DNA of 9,857 bases from Treponema sp. Lineage in GTDB: Bacteria; Spirochaetota; Spirochaetia; Treponematales; Breznakiellaceae. Location of the stretch: contig WQWD01000068.1 of NCBI GenBank assembly GCA_009785545.1, positions 1 to 9,857 of the forward strand, written 5' to 3'. The notes beneath the pieces were generated by a model. That model did no database searches, was not told where the DNA came from, and saw only the letters and a list, made by a program, of their open reading frames with translations. A program made the position numbers and the translations under genes. Numbering within the stretch: the stretch's first letter is position 1; every line of letters begins with the position of its first letter. This document shows positions 1-6,632 of this stretch, in pieces.

Positions 1-255
1 TACTTTGGTCCCATGGGCTGCCGCACAGGTTTTTATCTTATCCTTGAAGGCGATTACCAATCCATTGATATTGTTCCGCTGTTATGCGAAATGTTGGATT
101 GGATTGAAAATTTTGACGGCACTGTCCCCGGCGCGTCTGCTGTTGAGTGCGGTAATTGGCGAGAGCTTAATATCGACATGGCAAGATGGGAATGCCGCAA
201 GTATGCGGCGCTTTTGCGTAACGGCTCCAAAGAAAACTTTGAATATCCTGTATAA
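1..255 (+). CDS. luxS: S-ribosylhomocysteine lyase LuxS, 3' part
   Basis: This is the last 84 codons of LuxS, open to the left window edge in frame 1 and ending with TAA. LuxS cleaves S-ribosylhomocysteine to homocysteine and DPD, the precursor of autoinducer-2, in the activated methyl cycle of the cytosol. The visible part starts YFGPMGCRTGFY, which matches the family motif (SPMGCRTGFY in E. coli). The Cys at visible residue 7 corresponds to catalytic Cys84 of B. subtilis LuxS, and the Cys in ECGNW (visible residue 50) to the metal ligand Cys126. Their spacing of 43 fits the 42 of the family. The HxxEH metal ligands lie upstream, outside the window. The C-terminal end looks intact. The ATG in the middle of the motif is not a start. 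The exchanger gene begins 34 nt downstream on the same strand, so co-transcription is possible. Confidence 0.93.
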   Translation, partial: YFGPMGCRTGFYLILEGDYQSIDIVPLLCEMLDWIENFDGTVPGASAVECGNWRELNIDMARWECRKYAALLRNGSKENFEYPV

Positions 256-270
256 GTACAATTAAGTACA
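254..270 (+). repeat. Short direct repeat AAGTACA after luxS
   Basis: AAGTACA occurs at 254-260, overlapping the luxS stop, and again at 264-270, a period of 10 bp. It sits in the 34-nt gap between luxS and the exchanger gene. No hairpin or T-run terminator is visible in that gap. The repeat may be chance in AT-rich sequence, and no function is claimed. Confidence 0.3.
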
Positions 271-289
271 AGAAAACCTTTTTAAAAAT

Positions 290-1261
290 ATGAACGAATT
301 ATTTAGCGGAAATGCATGTTTTATAATAACTCCATATTTATACCTTCTGGCAGGGCTTGGTCTGTTAATAATCTGCGGAAATTGGTTAGTAACAGGAAGT
401 GTGCAAATAGCAAGACATCTAAAAATCAGTACATTTATAGTGGGATTGACAATTGTTGCTTATGGTACTTCTGCGCCTGAAATGTTTATCAGCATTGGAG
501 CTGCTCTTGAAAATGCACATGATATAGCACTTGGAAATGTAATTGGTTCCAATATTGCCAACATAGGATTTATTCTGGCAGTTGTAGTTATAATTACGCC
601 TATTCCAATCAGAAACAAATCAATCGGTTTTGATCTGTTAATAATGTTTATTTTAATAATACTTCTGTTTATATTTGGCTTTAACGGCGTAATAGGGTTT
701 TTTGAAGGATTATCTTTTGTATTAATACTGACAGGTTACACAGTATGGTCAGCAATTAAAGCGCGTAAAAATAATGTTAACACTTTAAAAATTGAAGCGC
801 CGACAATGAAACCTTTGTTGGCAATTATAATGATTGTGGCAGCTATTGTGGGATTATATTTCAGCTCCGGCTGGTTTGTTCAAGGCGCTCGTGAAATTGC
901 TTTGCAATGGGGAGTAAGTGAGCGTGTAATTGCAATATCTATTGTTGCAGTGGGAACCAGTATGCCCGAACTTATATCATCTTTAATCGCAGCTTTAAGA
1001 AAAGAAGCGGATTTATCTATAGGCAATATTATTGGTTCAAATCTGTTTAATATTGCCGGAGTATTGGGAGTAACAGCAATAGTCAGACCTTTGACCATAA
1101 ACAATCAGTCTTTGTTTATTACAGATATGTTATGGCTTTTTGCTATTTCTATAGCATTATTACTTGTTATGATTCCGCTGAAAAGAGGAAAAATTAATCG
1201 ATGGGAAGGCGGGATATTGCTTTTAATTTTTGCAGTTTATATGTTTATTTTGTACAGATAA
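290..1261 (+). CDS. CaCA-family Na+/Ca2+ exchanger (YrbG-like)
   Basis: This is an inner-membrane antiporter of the calcium/cation antiporter superfamily, expected to export Ca2+ in exchange for Na+ (possibly with K+). The 323 residues are close to the usual length of the bacterial YrbG group. The protein is very hydrophobic, with about ten membrane segments in two halves. Each half carries the diagnostic alpha repeat. Alpha-1 is at residues about 52-95, with GTSAPEM (59-65) and GNVIGSN (82-88). Alpha-2 is at about 213-257, with GTSMPEL (222-228) and GNIIGSN (245-251). The acidic residues in these PE motifs are the expected cation ligands. The ATG at 290 is the first possible start after an in-frame stop at 263-265, although no clear Shine-Dalgarno sequence precedes it. 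The gene may be co-transcribed with luxS. Its last 17 bp overlap the 3' end of the convergent btuD. Ion specificity cannot be read from the sequence. Confidence 0.92.
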   Translation: MNELFSGNACFIITPYLYLLAGLGLLIICGNWLVTGSVQIARHLKISTFIVGLTIVAYGTSAPEMFISIGAALENAHDIALGNVIGSNIANIGFILAVVVIITPIPIRNKSIGFDLLIMFILIILLFIFGFNGVIGFFEGLSFVLILTGYTVWSAIKARKNNVNTLKIEAPTMKPLLAIIMIVAAIVGLYFSSGWFVQGAREIALQWGVSERVIAISIVAVGTSMPELISSLIAALRKEADLSIGNIIGSNLFNIAGVLGVTAIVRPLTINNQSLFITDMLWLFAISIALLLVMIPLKRGKINRWEGGILLLIFAVYMFILYR

Positions 1262-2027
1262 AACTGTTATCCCATTTTCCCAAAGCTTCTGTCATAAATT
1301 TATGAATATCGAGACCGTAAACCTGATTCAGAATGTCGCTGTTCAGAACTTCGTCAATTTTTCCGCCGGCGGCAATCGTTCCCGTGTTCATGACAATTGC
1401 TATATCGCCAAATTTACGTGCCATGTTCAGGTCGTGAAAAACGCCGATTAAGGTCTTATTGTTTTCCTTAACCCACATTTTTAAAAAGTCAAGTAATTCA
1501 ATTTGATTTTTTAAATCCAGATGATTAGCCGGCTCATCAAGCAGAATCAAATCGGGCGTTTGCGCAAGAGTCCGTGCAAGGAAAACCCTCTGTAAAGTTC
1601 CGCCGGAAAGCTCGTCAATCATTTTATTTTTTATTCCTATTAAATCAAGTTTTGTTAATATATTTTCGATAATCACTCTGTCTTCGGCGGAAAGACTTTT
1701 CAAAAACCCCCGTGAATAAGCGTAACGCCCCATCGAAACAGTTTCAAAAACAGTATAAGGGAAAAAAACCTGCACACCTTGACTCTGTCCCAAAAGCGAG
1801 ATTTTTTTTGCCAATTTTTTGCGTGGAACACTGGAAATATCAATGCCGTCAACAAAAACAGCTCCACGGTATTCAATAATGCGTGCAATCGATTTAAGTA
1901 AAGTGCTTTTTCCGCACCCATTAGGCCCCAGCACACAAAGACATTCTCCGTTTTGTACTGTAAAGCTGATATTGCGTATAACGTCAAGACCATTATATCC
2001 GGCAAACAAATCTTTTACTAATATCAT
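1245..2027 (-). CDS. btuD: ABC transporter ATPase for vitamin B12 (BtuD/FecE type)
   Basis: This 260-residue cytoplasmic ATPase would energise corrinoid import together with the permease encoded just upstream. All nucleotide-binding motifs are present: Walker A GPNGCGKST (34-42), Q-loop Gln81, signature LSGGTLQR (140-147), Walker B LILLDEP (160-166, with catalytic Glu165), D-loop NHLDL (168-172) and H-loop His198. The Thr in the signature, where Glu or Gln is usual, is a mild oddity. The ATG at 2027 is preferred because TGAGGA lies 4 nt upstream. The frame stays open to 2174, but that longer version would run into the permease gene and add 49 residues that resemble no ATPase. The gap to the permease stop is 28 nt. 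The stop lies inside the end of the convergent exchanger gene and no terminator is seen. B12 specificity is inferred from the riboswitch and the operon. The ATPase alone could equally serve haem or iron-siderophore import. Confidence 0.87.
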   Translation of the reverse strand: MILVKDLFAGYNGLDVIRNISFTVQNGECLCVLGPNGCGKSTLLKSIARIIEYRGAVFVDGIDISSVPRKKLAKKISLLGQSQGVQVFFPYTVFETVSMGRYAYSRGFLKSLSAEDRVIIENILTKLDLIGIKNKMIDELSGGTLQRVFLARTLAQTPDLILLDEPANHLDLKNQIELLDFLKMWVKENNKTLIGVFHDLNMARKFGDIAIVMNTGTIAAGGKIDEVLNSDILNQVYGLDIHKFMTEALGKWDNSFICTK

Positions 2028-2031
2028 GTTT

Positions 2032-2037
2032 TCCTCA
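2032..2037 (-). promoter_or_regulatory. Shine-Dalgarno of btuD, decides its start
   Basis: TGAGGA on the minus strand lies 4 nt before the ATG at 2027, inside the 28-nt gap after the permease stop. It supports the 260-residue form of the ATPase over any longer in-frame start. Confidence 0.75.
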
Positions 2038-2055
2038 CTAAAATCGTAAGAAAGC

Positions 2056-3075
2056 TCATTGGGTTCTCCGTCTGAAGTAAACCCACGCAAAAAACGGAGC
2101 GCCAATAAGCGCCGTAATCGCCCCCACTGGCAGTTCCGATGGTGAGATGATTGTTCTTGCGATAAGATCGGCACATACCATCAGCGAGCCGCCAAGGATA
2201 AACGACATGGGTATCAGATGCCTATGACGTGAGCCGGTGATTCTGCGGGCTGCGTGAGGTGCAATCAAATCCACAAAACCGATTACACCGCTGAGGGCAA
2301 CGGCAGCTCCTATCAATACGGCAGTAAGAGCGAGCAGCTTTTTACGCAGCGAACCTGTTTCCACTCCGGCTGTTTTTGCGACATCGTCTCCAAAACTTAA
2401 AATGTCCATTTCCTTTGTGTAGAGAAAAATTCCGGCAATTCCGATTGCCAAAAACGGCAAAATCAGCCAAACGTAAGTCCAGCCCCGCATTGCAAAACTG
2501 CCCATCTGCCAGAGAACGATACGCCGAAGATCGTCGGAGAAAATTGCGCTTAGAGTAGTCAACGCAGCGTTCAAAAAAAGCGAAAGCACCATGCCGCAAA
2601 GAATTATCGTGTTACTCGACATTGATTTATCAATGCGTGACGAAAATGCCGCTACAAAAAAAACTGTAACAAGCCCAAAAACAAAACCTGTCAGCGGCAG
2701 CGAAAAACCGCCCAGGAAGGGGAGAGCAATTCCGCTTATGATGATAATCCCGGCTCCAAGGGAAGCACCTGAGGAAACCCCCAAAATATACGGGGAAGCA
2801 AGCGGGTTTCGCAAGACAGACTGACAAACTGCCCCGCTGACCGCCAGACTGCCGCCGACAAGAAAAGCAAGCAATACACGAGGAAGCCGCAGCAGCCAAA
2901 CAATGGAAACACTTCTTGGATCGATTTCCGAAGAAAGCGGCAGCCTGAATATTTTGTGCAATATAATTTGCGCAGTATCACCTAACGATATTCCGGCACT
3001 GCCAAGAGACACAGCTATAACAATAATAGTTAGAGAAACAATAAACCCTATAACAATCCTATTTCTGTTTTTCAT
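2056..3075 (-). CDS. btuC: FecCD-type permease of the B12 ABC transporter
   Basis: This 339-residue inner-membrane permease belongs to the FecCD/BtuC family. It would form a homodimeric channel that receives corrinoid from the binding protein and is driven by the ATPase. It has about ten hydrophobic segments and the family signatures. These include RLPR (63-66), QSVLRNPLASPYILG (85-99) and GFVDLIAPHAAR (266-277), the cytoplasmic coupling region. ELPVGAITALIGAPFF (314-329) lies near the C-terminus, and the length is typical. Its ATG overlaps the stop of the binding-protein gene in an ATGA junction. There is no strong Shine-Dalgarno sequence in front, so translational coupling is likely. The substrate call rests on the cobalamin riboswitch at the head of the operon. 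From its own sequence the protein could also be an iron-siderophore or haem permease. Confidence 0.88.
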   Translation of the reverse strand: MKNRNRIVIGFIVSLTIIVIAVSLGSAGISLGDTAQIILHKIFRLPLSSEIDPRSVSIVWLLRLPRVLLAFLVGGSLAVSGAVCQSVLRNPLASPYILGVSSGASLGAGIIIISGIALPFLGGFSLPLTGFVFGLVTVFFVAAFSSRIDKSMSSNTIILCGMVLSLFLNAALTTLSAIFSDDLRRIVLWQMGSFAMRGWTYVWLILPFLAIGIAGIFLYTKEMDILSFGDDVAKTAGVETGSLRKKLLALTAVLIGAAVALSGVIGFVDLIAPHAARRITGSRHRHLIPMSFILGGSLMVCADLIARTIISPSELPVGAITALIGAPFFAWVYFRRRTQ

Positions 3076-3974
3076 AATTTCGGATACACCGCCTGCAGCA
3101 TTTGCCGCAAAGCCAAAATAACACGAGCCGAAGGGCGTGAAGAAGAATCATTATCAATCAGGTAAACACGATTGTTAATAACTGCGTTTATGTGATTAAA
3201 ACCAAGTCTATTTTTTATTTCCCCTATTGGATCGTCAATGTAATTTACGCTGGTAAGAATTACATCAGGATTACGCTCAATGATGGTTTCTGCACCGGGA
3301 GTTACCAGCCAATTGTCATTTTCAAAAATGTTACGAGCACCAATTACTGTAATCATATTGTTTATAAAACTGTCTCTGCCAAAAGTCATCATTAATGGCG
3401 CTGCGGAAATTTCAAAGTACACAGTTTTTTTATTTTCGATAAGACTCACTTTTTGCGAAATCTCCGCAATCTGCGCCTTCATGTAATTGATAAGTTTTTC
3501 GCCTTCTTTTTCCGCCTGCAGCAACTCCGCTATAAATGTAATATCCAAATAAATGTCTTCGATACTTCTGCTCATGGAAATATAAACTACGGGAATACCC
3601 ATTTCGCTTAACAGCCGAAAAGGATCCTCACCGCTGCCTGTAGGATTATGACCGCTTGCAATAATTATGTCAGGATCAAGCATAATGATCGTTTCCGCAT
3701 CGGGAAAAAAGAAATCCAATAGCGGCAGATTAGCCGGAATACCATCAATGTTAGCCGAATGGCGATCAACGGCAACAAGCTTATGCGCCTTCCCAAGATC
3801 GACAATTATCTCTGTGTTTGACGGCGCAGTGGATATGACTCTGTTTATTGGGCGGTTTATGACAACAGTTCTTCCCGTTCTGTCGATTATTGTATTATTT
3901 TCGGACACAGTACAACTTGAGACTAAAAACAAGAGAGCAGCCAATAAACTTAAAAATGTGTATATATTTTTCAT
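3072..3974 (-). CDS. btuF: Corrinoid-binding lipoprotein of the ABC transporter (BtuF-like)
   Basis: This 300-residue periplasmic substrate-binding protein is anchored as a lipoprotein. An N-terminal hydrophobic stretch ends in the lipobox LVSSC, with Cys21 as the lipidation site, which is the relaxed spirochaete type. The mature part has the two-lobed class III (BtuF/FhuD) layout. DRTGRTVVI (31-39) and the segment around PSNTE (51-55) form the first lobe, and LDPDIIIAS (99-107) follows. A second-lobe segment with NIFEND and NPDVILTS resembles the NIF...SPQAIVIT region of E. coli BtuF. The C-terminal SARVILALRQ helix matches the end of that family. GGAGG lies 4 nt upstream of the ATG, inside the last codons of the receptor gene. 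The start overlaps that gene's stop and the end overlaps the permease start, both as ATGA. Specificity for B12 is inferred from the riboswitch. Confidence 0.86.
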   Translation of the reverse strand: MKNIYTFLSLLAALLFLVSSCTVSENNTIIDRTGRTVVINRPINRVISTAPSNTEIIVDLGKAHKLVAVDRHSANIDGIPANLPLLDFFFPDAETIIMLDPDIIIASGHNPTGSGEDPFRLLSEMGIPVVYISMSRSIEDIYLDITFIAELLQAEKEGEKLINYMKAQIAEISQKVSLIENKKTVYFEISAAPLMMTFGRDSFINNMITVIGARNIFENDNWLVTPGAETIIERNPDVILTSVNYIDDPIGEIKNRLGFNHINAVINNRVYLIDNDSSSRPSARVILALRQMLQAVYPKL

Positions 3975-5944
3975 TTAACCTCCAAATTTAACCTAACACC
4001 CAACGTTAATGTAATGCCGGGCATCGGAAAATCAAAAAATGATTCATAAGATGTATTTAAAATATTTCGTAATGAGCCAAAGACCACAAAGCTTTCCCTG
4101 ATGTTTTGACTTACCGAAGCGTTAAGCAAAAAATGCGGCGGTAATCTGATAGTATTTTCTCTATTATGAAAACGAACACTTTCATAATGGCCAGAAATTA
4201 ACAAAGAACCTGTTTCCCAAACAAAGTTCAGCGAGCCGCCGATTGTGTGTTCCGGCGTGTAGGGAATCCTTTGGTTTGACGCGAAATTATATCCAAAACT
4301 CAACAAATAACTGCGAAGATATTGATACGATACAGACAGAGCTATTCTGTTCAAAAATCCCAAAGAAACAGGAATTTGAAAATTGAATTTGTTATGAAGC
4401 CCAAAAAAAGCCGCTTCTCCAACATTTTCCGGCCTCAAGGTACCTGCCGCTCCAGAAAACCAGTGTATCGAATTTCTTAACCATTGAGTAAAAAAAACAC
4501 TTTCTATGTTGGCGTGATTGTTTATTCGCCATTCTACTCCAAGGTCAGCTCCCCAACCATCTTCCGGGAACAAATTCGGATTGCCGATACCGCGCATGGC
4601 ACTGCCGGCGCCGCTGTTCCAATAAAGTTCCTCAAACTCGGGAAACTTAAAATTACGAAAATAATTGTTTCTTAGCGTCAGAGAATCTGCAGGATTCCAC
4701 ATAAAACCAAGTTTTGGCACTGCCGTAATTCCACCTGCGCCTCCAGTTGCAAAAACCATTCTGACCGAAGGAATAACCATAAATTGTTGCAGAGGTTTAT
4801 ATTCAACGGTGAGAGATATACCGCCATCGTGCCTGTCACGGCTGCCTATTTCTGTGGAATTAATCAGAGTAAAGCGATAATCAATGCTGCTTCTGAAAGT
4901 GAATCTTTTGCTTGAGTACCAATTCCATCGATTAATTGCATTTAACGTATATTGATCGTGCCGGGAAAATGTGCCGGCTGGCGATGTATAATCCGTTCGG
5001 CTGAAACGCCATGCAAGAACAGCTTCGGCAGCAAGATCGTCACGGAACGCACGTGGAGTTTCAAGCATAATGCTCTGACGGCTGACGAAATCAACTTGTT
5101 CACCAAAGAGGCTTGAAGAGCCGGAAGTGGGGATATTTTTGTCGGCATAATAAAAACTTGCAGAAGCAATTAATTTTGTAAGATCGATTAAATTCCAGAT
5201 CATCGATGTATTAAGGCCTGCATCTAAAACTTCGTTATTATCCTTGCGGCGAATATTGTCTGTAAAATCTGTGAATAAAAAATTATTTGCAGCACGGTTG
5301 GCAAAGGCGTTAGCCGAAAATGAAAACGCCTCGCCGCCGTAAGCCGCAGAAACAGTAAAGTTCTGAGTGCCGAACAAGTCTTGCCAATGAGGGTCTTGTG
5401 TTTGACCGTTGAGGTTATACTCTCCGGGCATTACCGATGTGTTTGACATCGAAAGGCTAAAACGCCAGCCCGGTTCCTGTCTTCTAACTGTGATGATATT
5501 GATTACCCCGCCTATCGCCCCGGAAACATTAAATCTGGAATCCGATCCGCCGTAAATAACCTCAATACGTTCAACAGAATTAAGATCAATTTGATGAATA
5601 TCAAACCTTCCATCCATTGCAGAATTTACGGGGATACCGTCAACAAGAACTGCTACACGTTTTGACGAATTGCCTCGCAATGATATGTTGGCTTGATTGC
5701 CATGAGGACCATAACGATCTATGTTCAAATGCAAAGTCTCCTGCAGCAGAGCTGCAATATCAGGCGCAGAACGGCGTTCAATATGTTCTCTGTCAATGAT
5801 TGCGATTTGCTGCGTTGTTTGCATGGTTCCAACAACAACAATTCCTTCTGTATCAAAAAAGAAAAAATCGTCATCGAATAAATCATCCGCAAAAAGAGTA
5901 AAACAGAAAATAAAAACCGATAACAGCAATGAATAACGATTCAT
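3971..5944 (-). CDS. btuB: TonB-dependent outer-membrane receptor for B12 (BtuB-like)
   Basis: This 657-residue outer-membrane receptor would bring corrinoids into the periplasm using TonB energy. A signal peptide covers residues about 1-19. A strange acidic and phenylalanine-rich stretch (DDLFDDDFFFFD, 20-31) follows, then a TonB-box-like EGIVVVG (33-39). The plug domain spans about 43-155 and shows the expected motifs: NISLRGN (86-92), VAVLVDGIPVN (97-107), VERIEVIYGG (124-133) and GAIGGVINIIT (142-152). The rest is a beta-barrel with alternating polar and aromatic strands. The length is near that of BtuB (about 614). The C-terminus ends GVRLNLEVK, without the usual terminal aromatic residue for barrel assembly. 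The ATG follows the lipoprotein stop with no gap, and a weak AGGA lies inside that gene. No tonB/exbBD genes are in the window. The riboswitch favours B12 over other TonB substrates. Confidence 0.88.
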   Translation of the reverse strand: MNRYSLLLSVFIFCFTLFADDLFDDDFFFFDTEGIVVVGTMQTTQQIAIIDREHIERRSAPDIAALLQETLHLNIDRYGPHGNQANISLRGNSSKRVAVLVDGIPVNSAMDGRFDIHQIDLNSVERIEVIYGGSDSRFNVSGAIGGVINIITVRRQEPGWRFSLSMSNTSVMPGEYNLNGQTQDPHWQDLFGTQNFTVSAAYGGEAFSFSANAFANRAANNFLFTDFTDNIRRKDNNEVLDAGLNTSMIWNLIDLTKLIASASFYYADKNIPTSGSSSLFGEQVDFVSRQSIMLETPRAFRDDLAAEAVLAWRFSRTDYTSPAGTFSRHDQYTLNAINRWNWYSSKRFTFRSSIDYRFTLINSTEIGSRDRHDGGISLTVEYKPLQQFMVIPSVRMVFATGGAGGITAVPKLGFMWNPADSLTLRNNYFRNFKFPEFEELYWNSGAGSAMRGIGNPNLFPEDGWGADLGVEWRINNHANIESVFFTQWLRNSIHWFSGAAGTLRPENVGEAAFFGLHNKFNFQIPVSLGFLNRIALSVSYQYLRSYLLSFGYNFASNQRIPYTPEHTIGGSLNFVWETGSLLISGHYESVRFHNRENTIRLPPHFLLNASVSQNIRESFVVFGSLRNILNTSYESFFDFPMPGITLTLGVRLNLEVK

Positions 5945-6442
5945 TTATCTTGTGTATCCTGAACCCCAAAATGTAACATGAGTGCTTACGTTTCCCGCAT
6001 TAAACAAACGTTTCGCTTCGCCAAAGGAAGCAACTTGAATAATATCAAAATGCTCATCAATGGCATTCGCCAGCAAAATATGAGATGACGTATAATTTCT
6101 GTAATATACACCGATATAATTACCTTCTATGATATCGGTTTCAGACGAATTAATTTTAACTATTAATACACCAGAGTTACGTGAAAAATCAATCGCCGCT
6201 TCTATAGTTCCGTTAAATCTTATAAAACCAAAACCGTCATCAAAATACACTTTGGTTTCAAAATACACTTTGGTTCTGGTAATAATATAACTACCGCCCC
6301 AACCATCTTCCCACACACCGACAGGGATAAACTGAACATTTCTGAATTCCTCTCCCTCATCAACTTGGCAGCTTATCAGCAAAAAATTTACTAATAAGAC
6401 TGTAATTAAAACTAAAATCGTGCGTTTCCCAAATGAAACCAT
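5945..6442 (-). CDS. Small lipoprotein of unknown function, first gene of the B12 operon
   Basis: I do not recognise a named family with certainty. The 165-residue product has a basic start, a long hydrophobic segment and the lipobox LLISC with Cys25, so a lipoprotein of about 140 mature residues is expected. The mature part looks all-beta, with motifs GVWEDGWGGSYIIT (42-55), FNGTIEAAIDF (76-86), SGVLIVKI (90-97) and NYIGVYYRNYT (108-118). A short helical stretch (SFGEAKRLF, 139-147) and a C-terminal FWGSGYTR follow. It vaguely recalls small treponemal lipoproteins found beside TonB receptors, but this is memory and not a search. The start is secure because AAAGGAG lies 5 nt upstream. It is first after the cobalamin riboswitch and abuts btuB with no gap. 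A corrinoid-capture or receptor-partner role is therefore a reasonable inference, and whether it faces the surface or the periplasm is unknown. An 18-bp in-frame tandem duplication lies within it. Confidence 0.82.
   Translation of the reverse strand: MVSFGKRTILVLITVLLVNFLLISCQVDEGEEFRNVQFIPVGVWEDGWGGSYIITRTKVYFETKVYFDDGFGFIRFNGTIEAAIDFSRNSGVLIVKINSSETDIIEGNYIGVYYRNYTSSHILLANAIDEHFDIIQVASFGEAKRLFNAGNVSTHVTFWGSGYTR
6241..6276 (-). repeat. 18-bp in-frame tandem duplication within the lipoprotein gene
   Basis: Two adjacent 18-bp copies (6241-6258 and 6259-6276) differ only at the last base. They encode the successive near-repeats KVYFET and KVYFDD at residues 58-69. The high identity suggests a recent duplication that lengthened a probable beta-strand or loop by six residues without breaking the frame. 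Confidence 0.9.
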
Positions 6443-6447
6443 AAAAA

Positions 6448-6461
6448 CTCCTTTGCAGGAG
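6448..6461 (-). promoter_or_regulatory. Hairpin enclosing the lipoprotein Shine-Dalgarno
   Basis: On the transcript, CTCCT-GCAA-AGGAG forms a 5-bp stem closed by a GNRA tetraloop. Its 3' arm is the Shine-Dalgarno sequence of the lipoprotein gene (AAAGGAG, 6448-6454). If folded, the ribosome site would be hidden, which is the classical layout of a translational riboswitch output. The pairing is seen directly; its coupling to the aptamer about 170 nt upstream is inferred. Confidence 0.6.
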
Positions 6462-6478
6462 AAAAGACAGAAAACCGG

Positions 6479-6556
6479 TTAAACCTTGTTTGATAAAATT
6501 AACAACGAGAGATTCGTTCTGGGTAGGTATCGATGTTTACATCGGCGGTTTTTCAT
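6479..6556 (-). CDS. Possible 25-residue leader peptide (upstream ORF)
   Basis: A short ORF in the operon leader begins with ATG at 6556 and ends with TAA at 6479-6481. GAGGA lies 8 nt before its ATG, a good ribosome site. The peptide starts MKNRRCKHRYLPR, is strongly basic, and then turns hydrophobic (LSLLIL) before ending NKV. It resembles no family I know. It ends 36 nt before the lipoprotein start. It overlaps two small hairpins (6531-6544 and 6504-6518). Its GAGG is part of a sequence that can pair with CCTCG just after the aptamer, so its translation could respond to B12. It may equally be a chance ORF. Confidence 0.35.
   Translation of the reverse strand: MKNRRCKHRYLPRTNLSLLILSNKV
6504..6544 (-). 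promoter_or_regulatory. Two small hairpins in the operon leader
   Basis: The transcript can form CGATG-TAAA-CATCG (6531-6544, 5-bp stem) and AACGA-ATCTC-TCGTT (6504-6518, 5-bp stem). Both lie within the possible leader ORF and neither is followed by a U-run, so they are not terminators. They could help organise the distance between aptamer and first gene. Confidence 0.35.
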
Positions 6557-6557
6557 T

Positions 6558-6624
6558 GGCTCTTTCCTCGAAGCCTGCTTGATCATTTTATCAAGCTTGA
6601 AAATTGATTGAGCCCCATACGAGG
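6558..6624 (-). promoter_or_regulatory. Probable expression platform with mutually exclusive stems
   Basis: Directly after the aptamer the RNA contains CCTCG (6620-6624) and GGCTC (6610-6614), then a 7-bp hairpin GCTTGAT/ATCAAGC (6577-6596), then CGAGG (6566-6570) and GAGCC (6558-6562). CCTCG can pair with CGAGG, and GGCTC with GAGCC. The two pairings cross, so in a plain secondary structure they exclude each other. The first pairing would mask the ribosome site of the leader ORF. No U-tract follows, which argues against an intrinsic terminator. The complementarities are seen; the switching role is inferred. Confidence 0.45.
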
Positions 6625-6632
6625 TTCATCGC

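Noticed and set aside
2028..2174. N-terminal extension of the ABC ATPase to an upstream start at 2174
   Set aside because: It would overlap the permease gene by 119 bp, adds 49 residues unlike any ATPase, and the ATG at 2027 has a strong Shine-Dalgarno in the gap.
4484..4880. Open frames on the + strand across the receptor gene
   Set aside because: They are antisense to a clear TonB-dependent receptor, lack ribosome sites and encode no recognisable domain.
6577..6596. 7-bp hairpin in the leader as a transcription terminator
   Set aside because: It is followed by AGGCTTCGAGG and not by a U-run.
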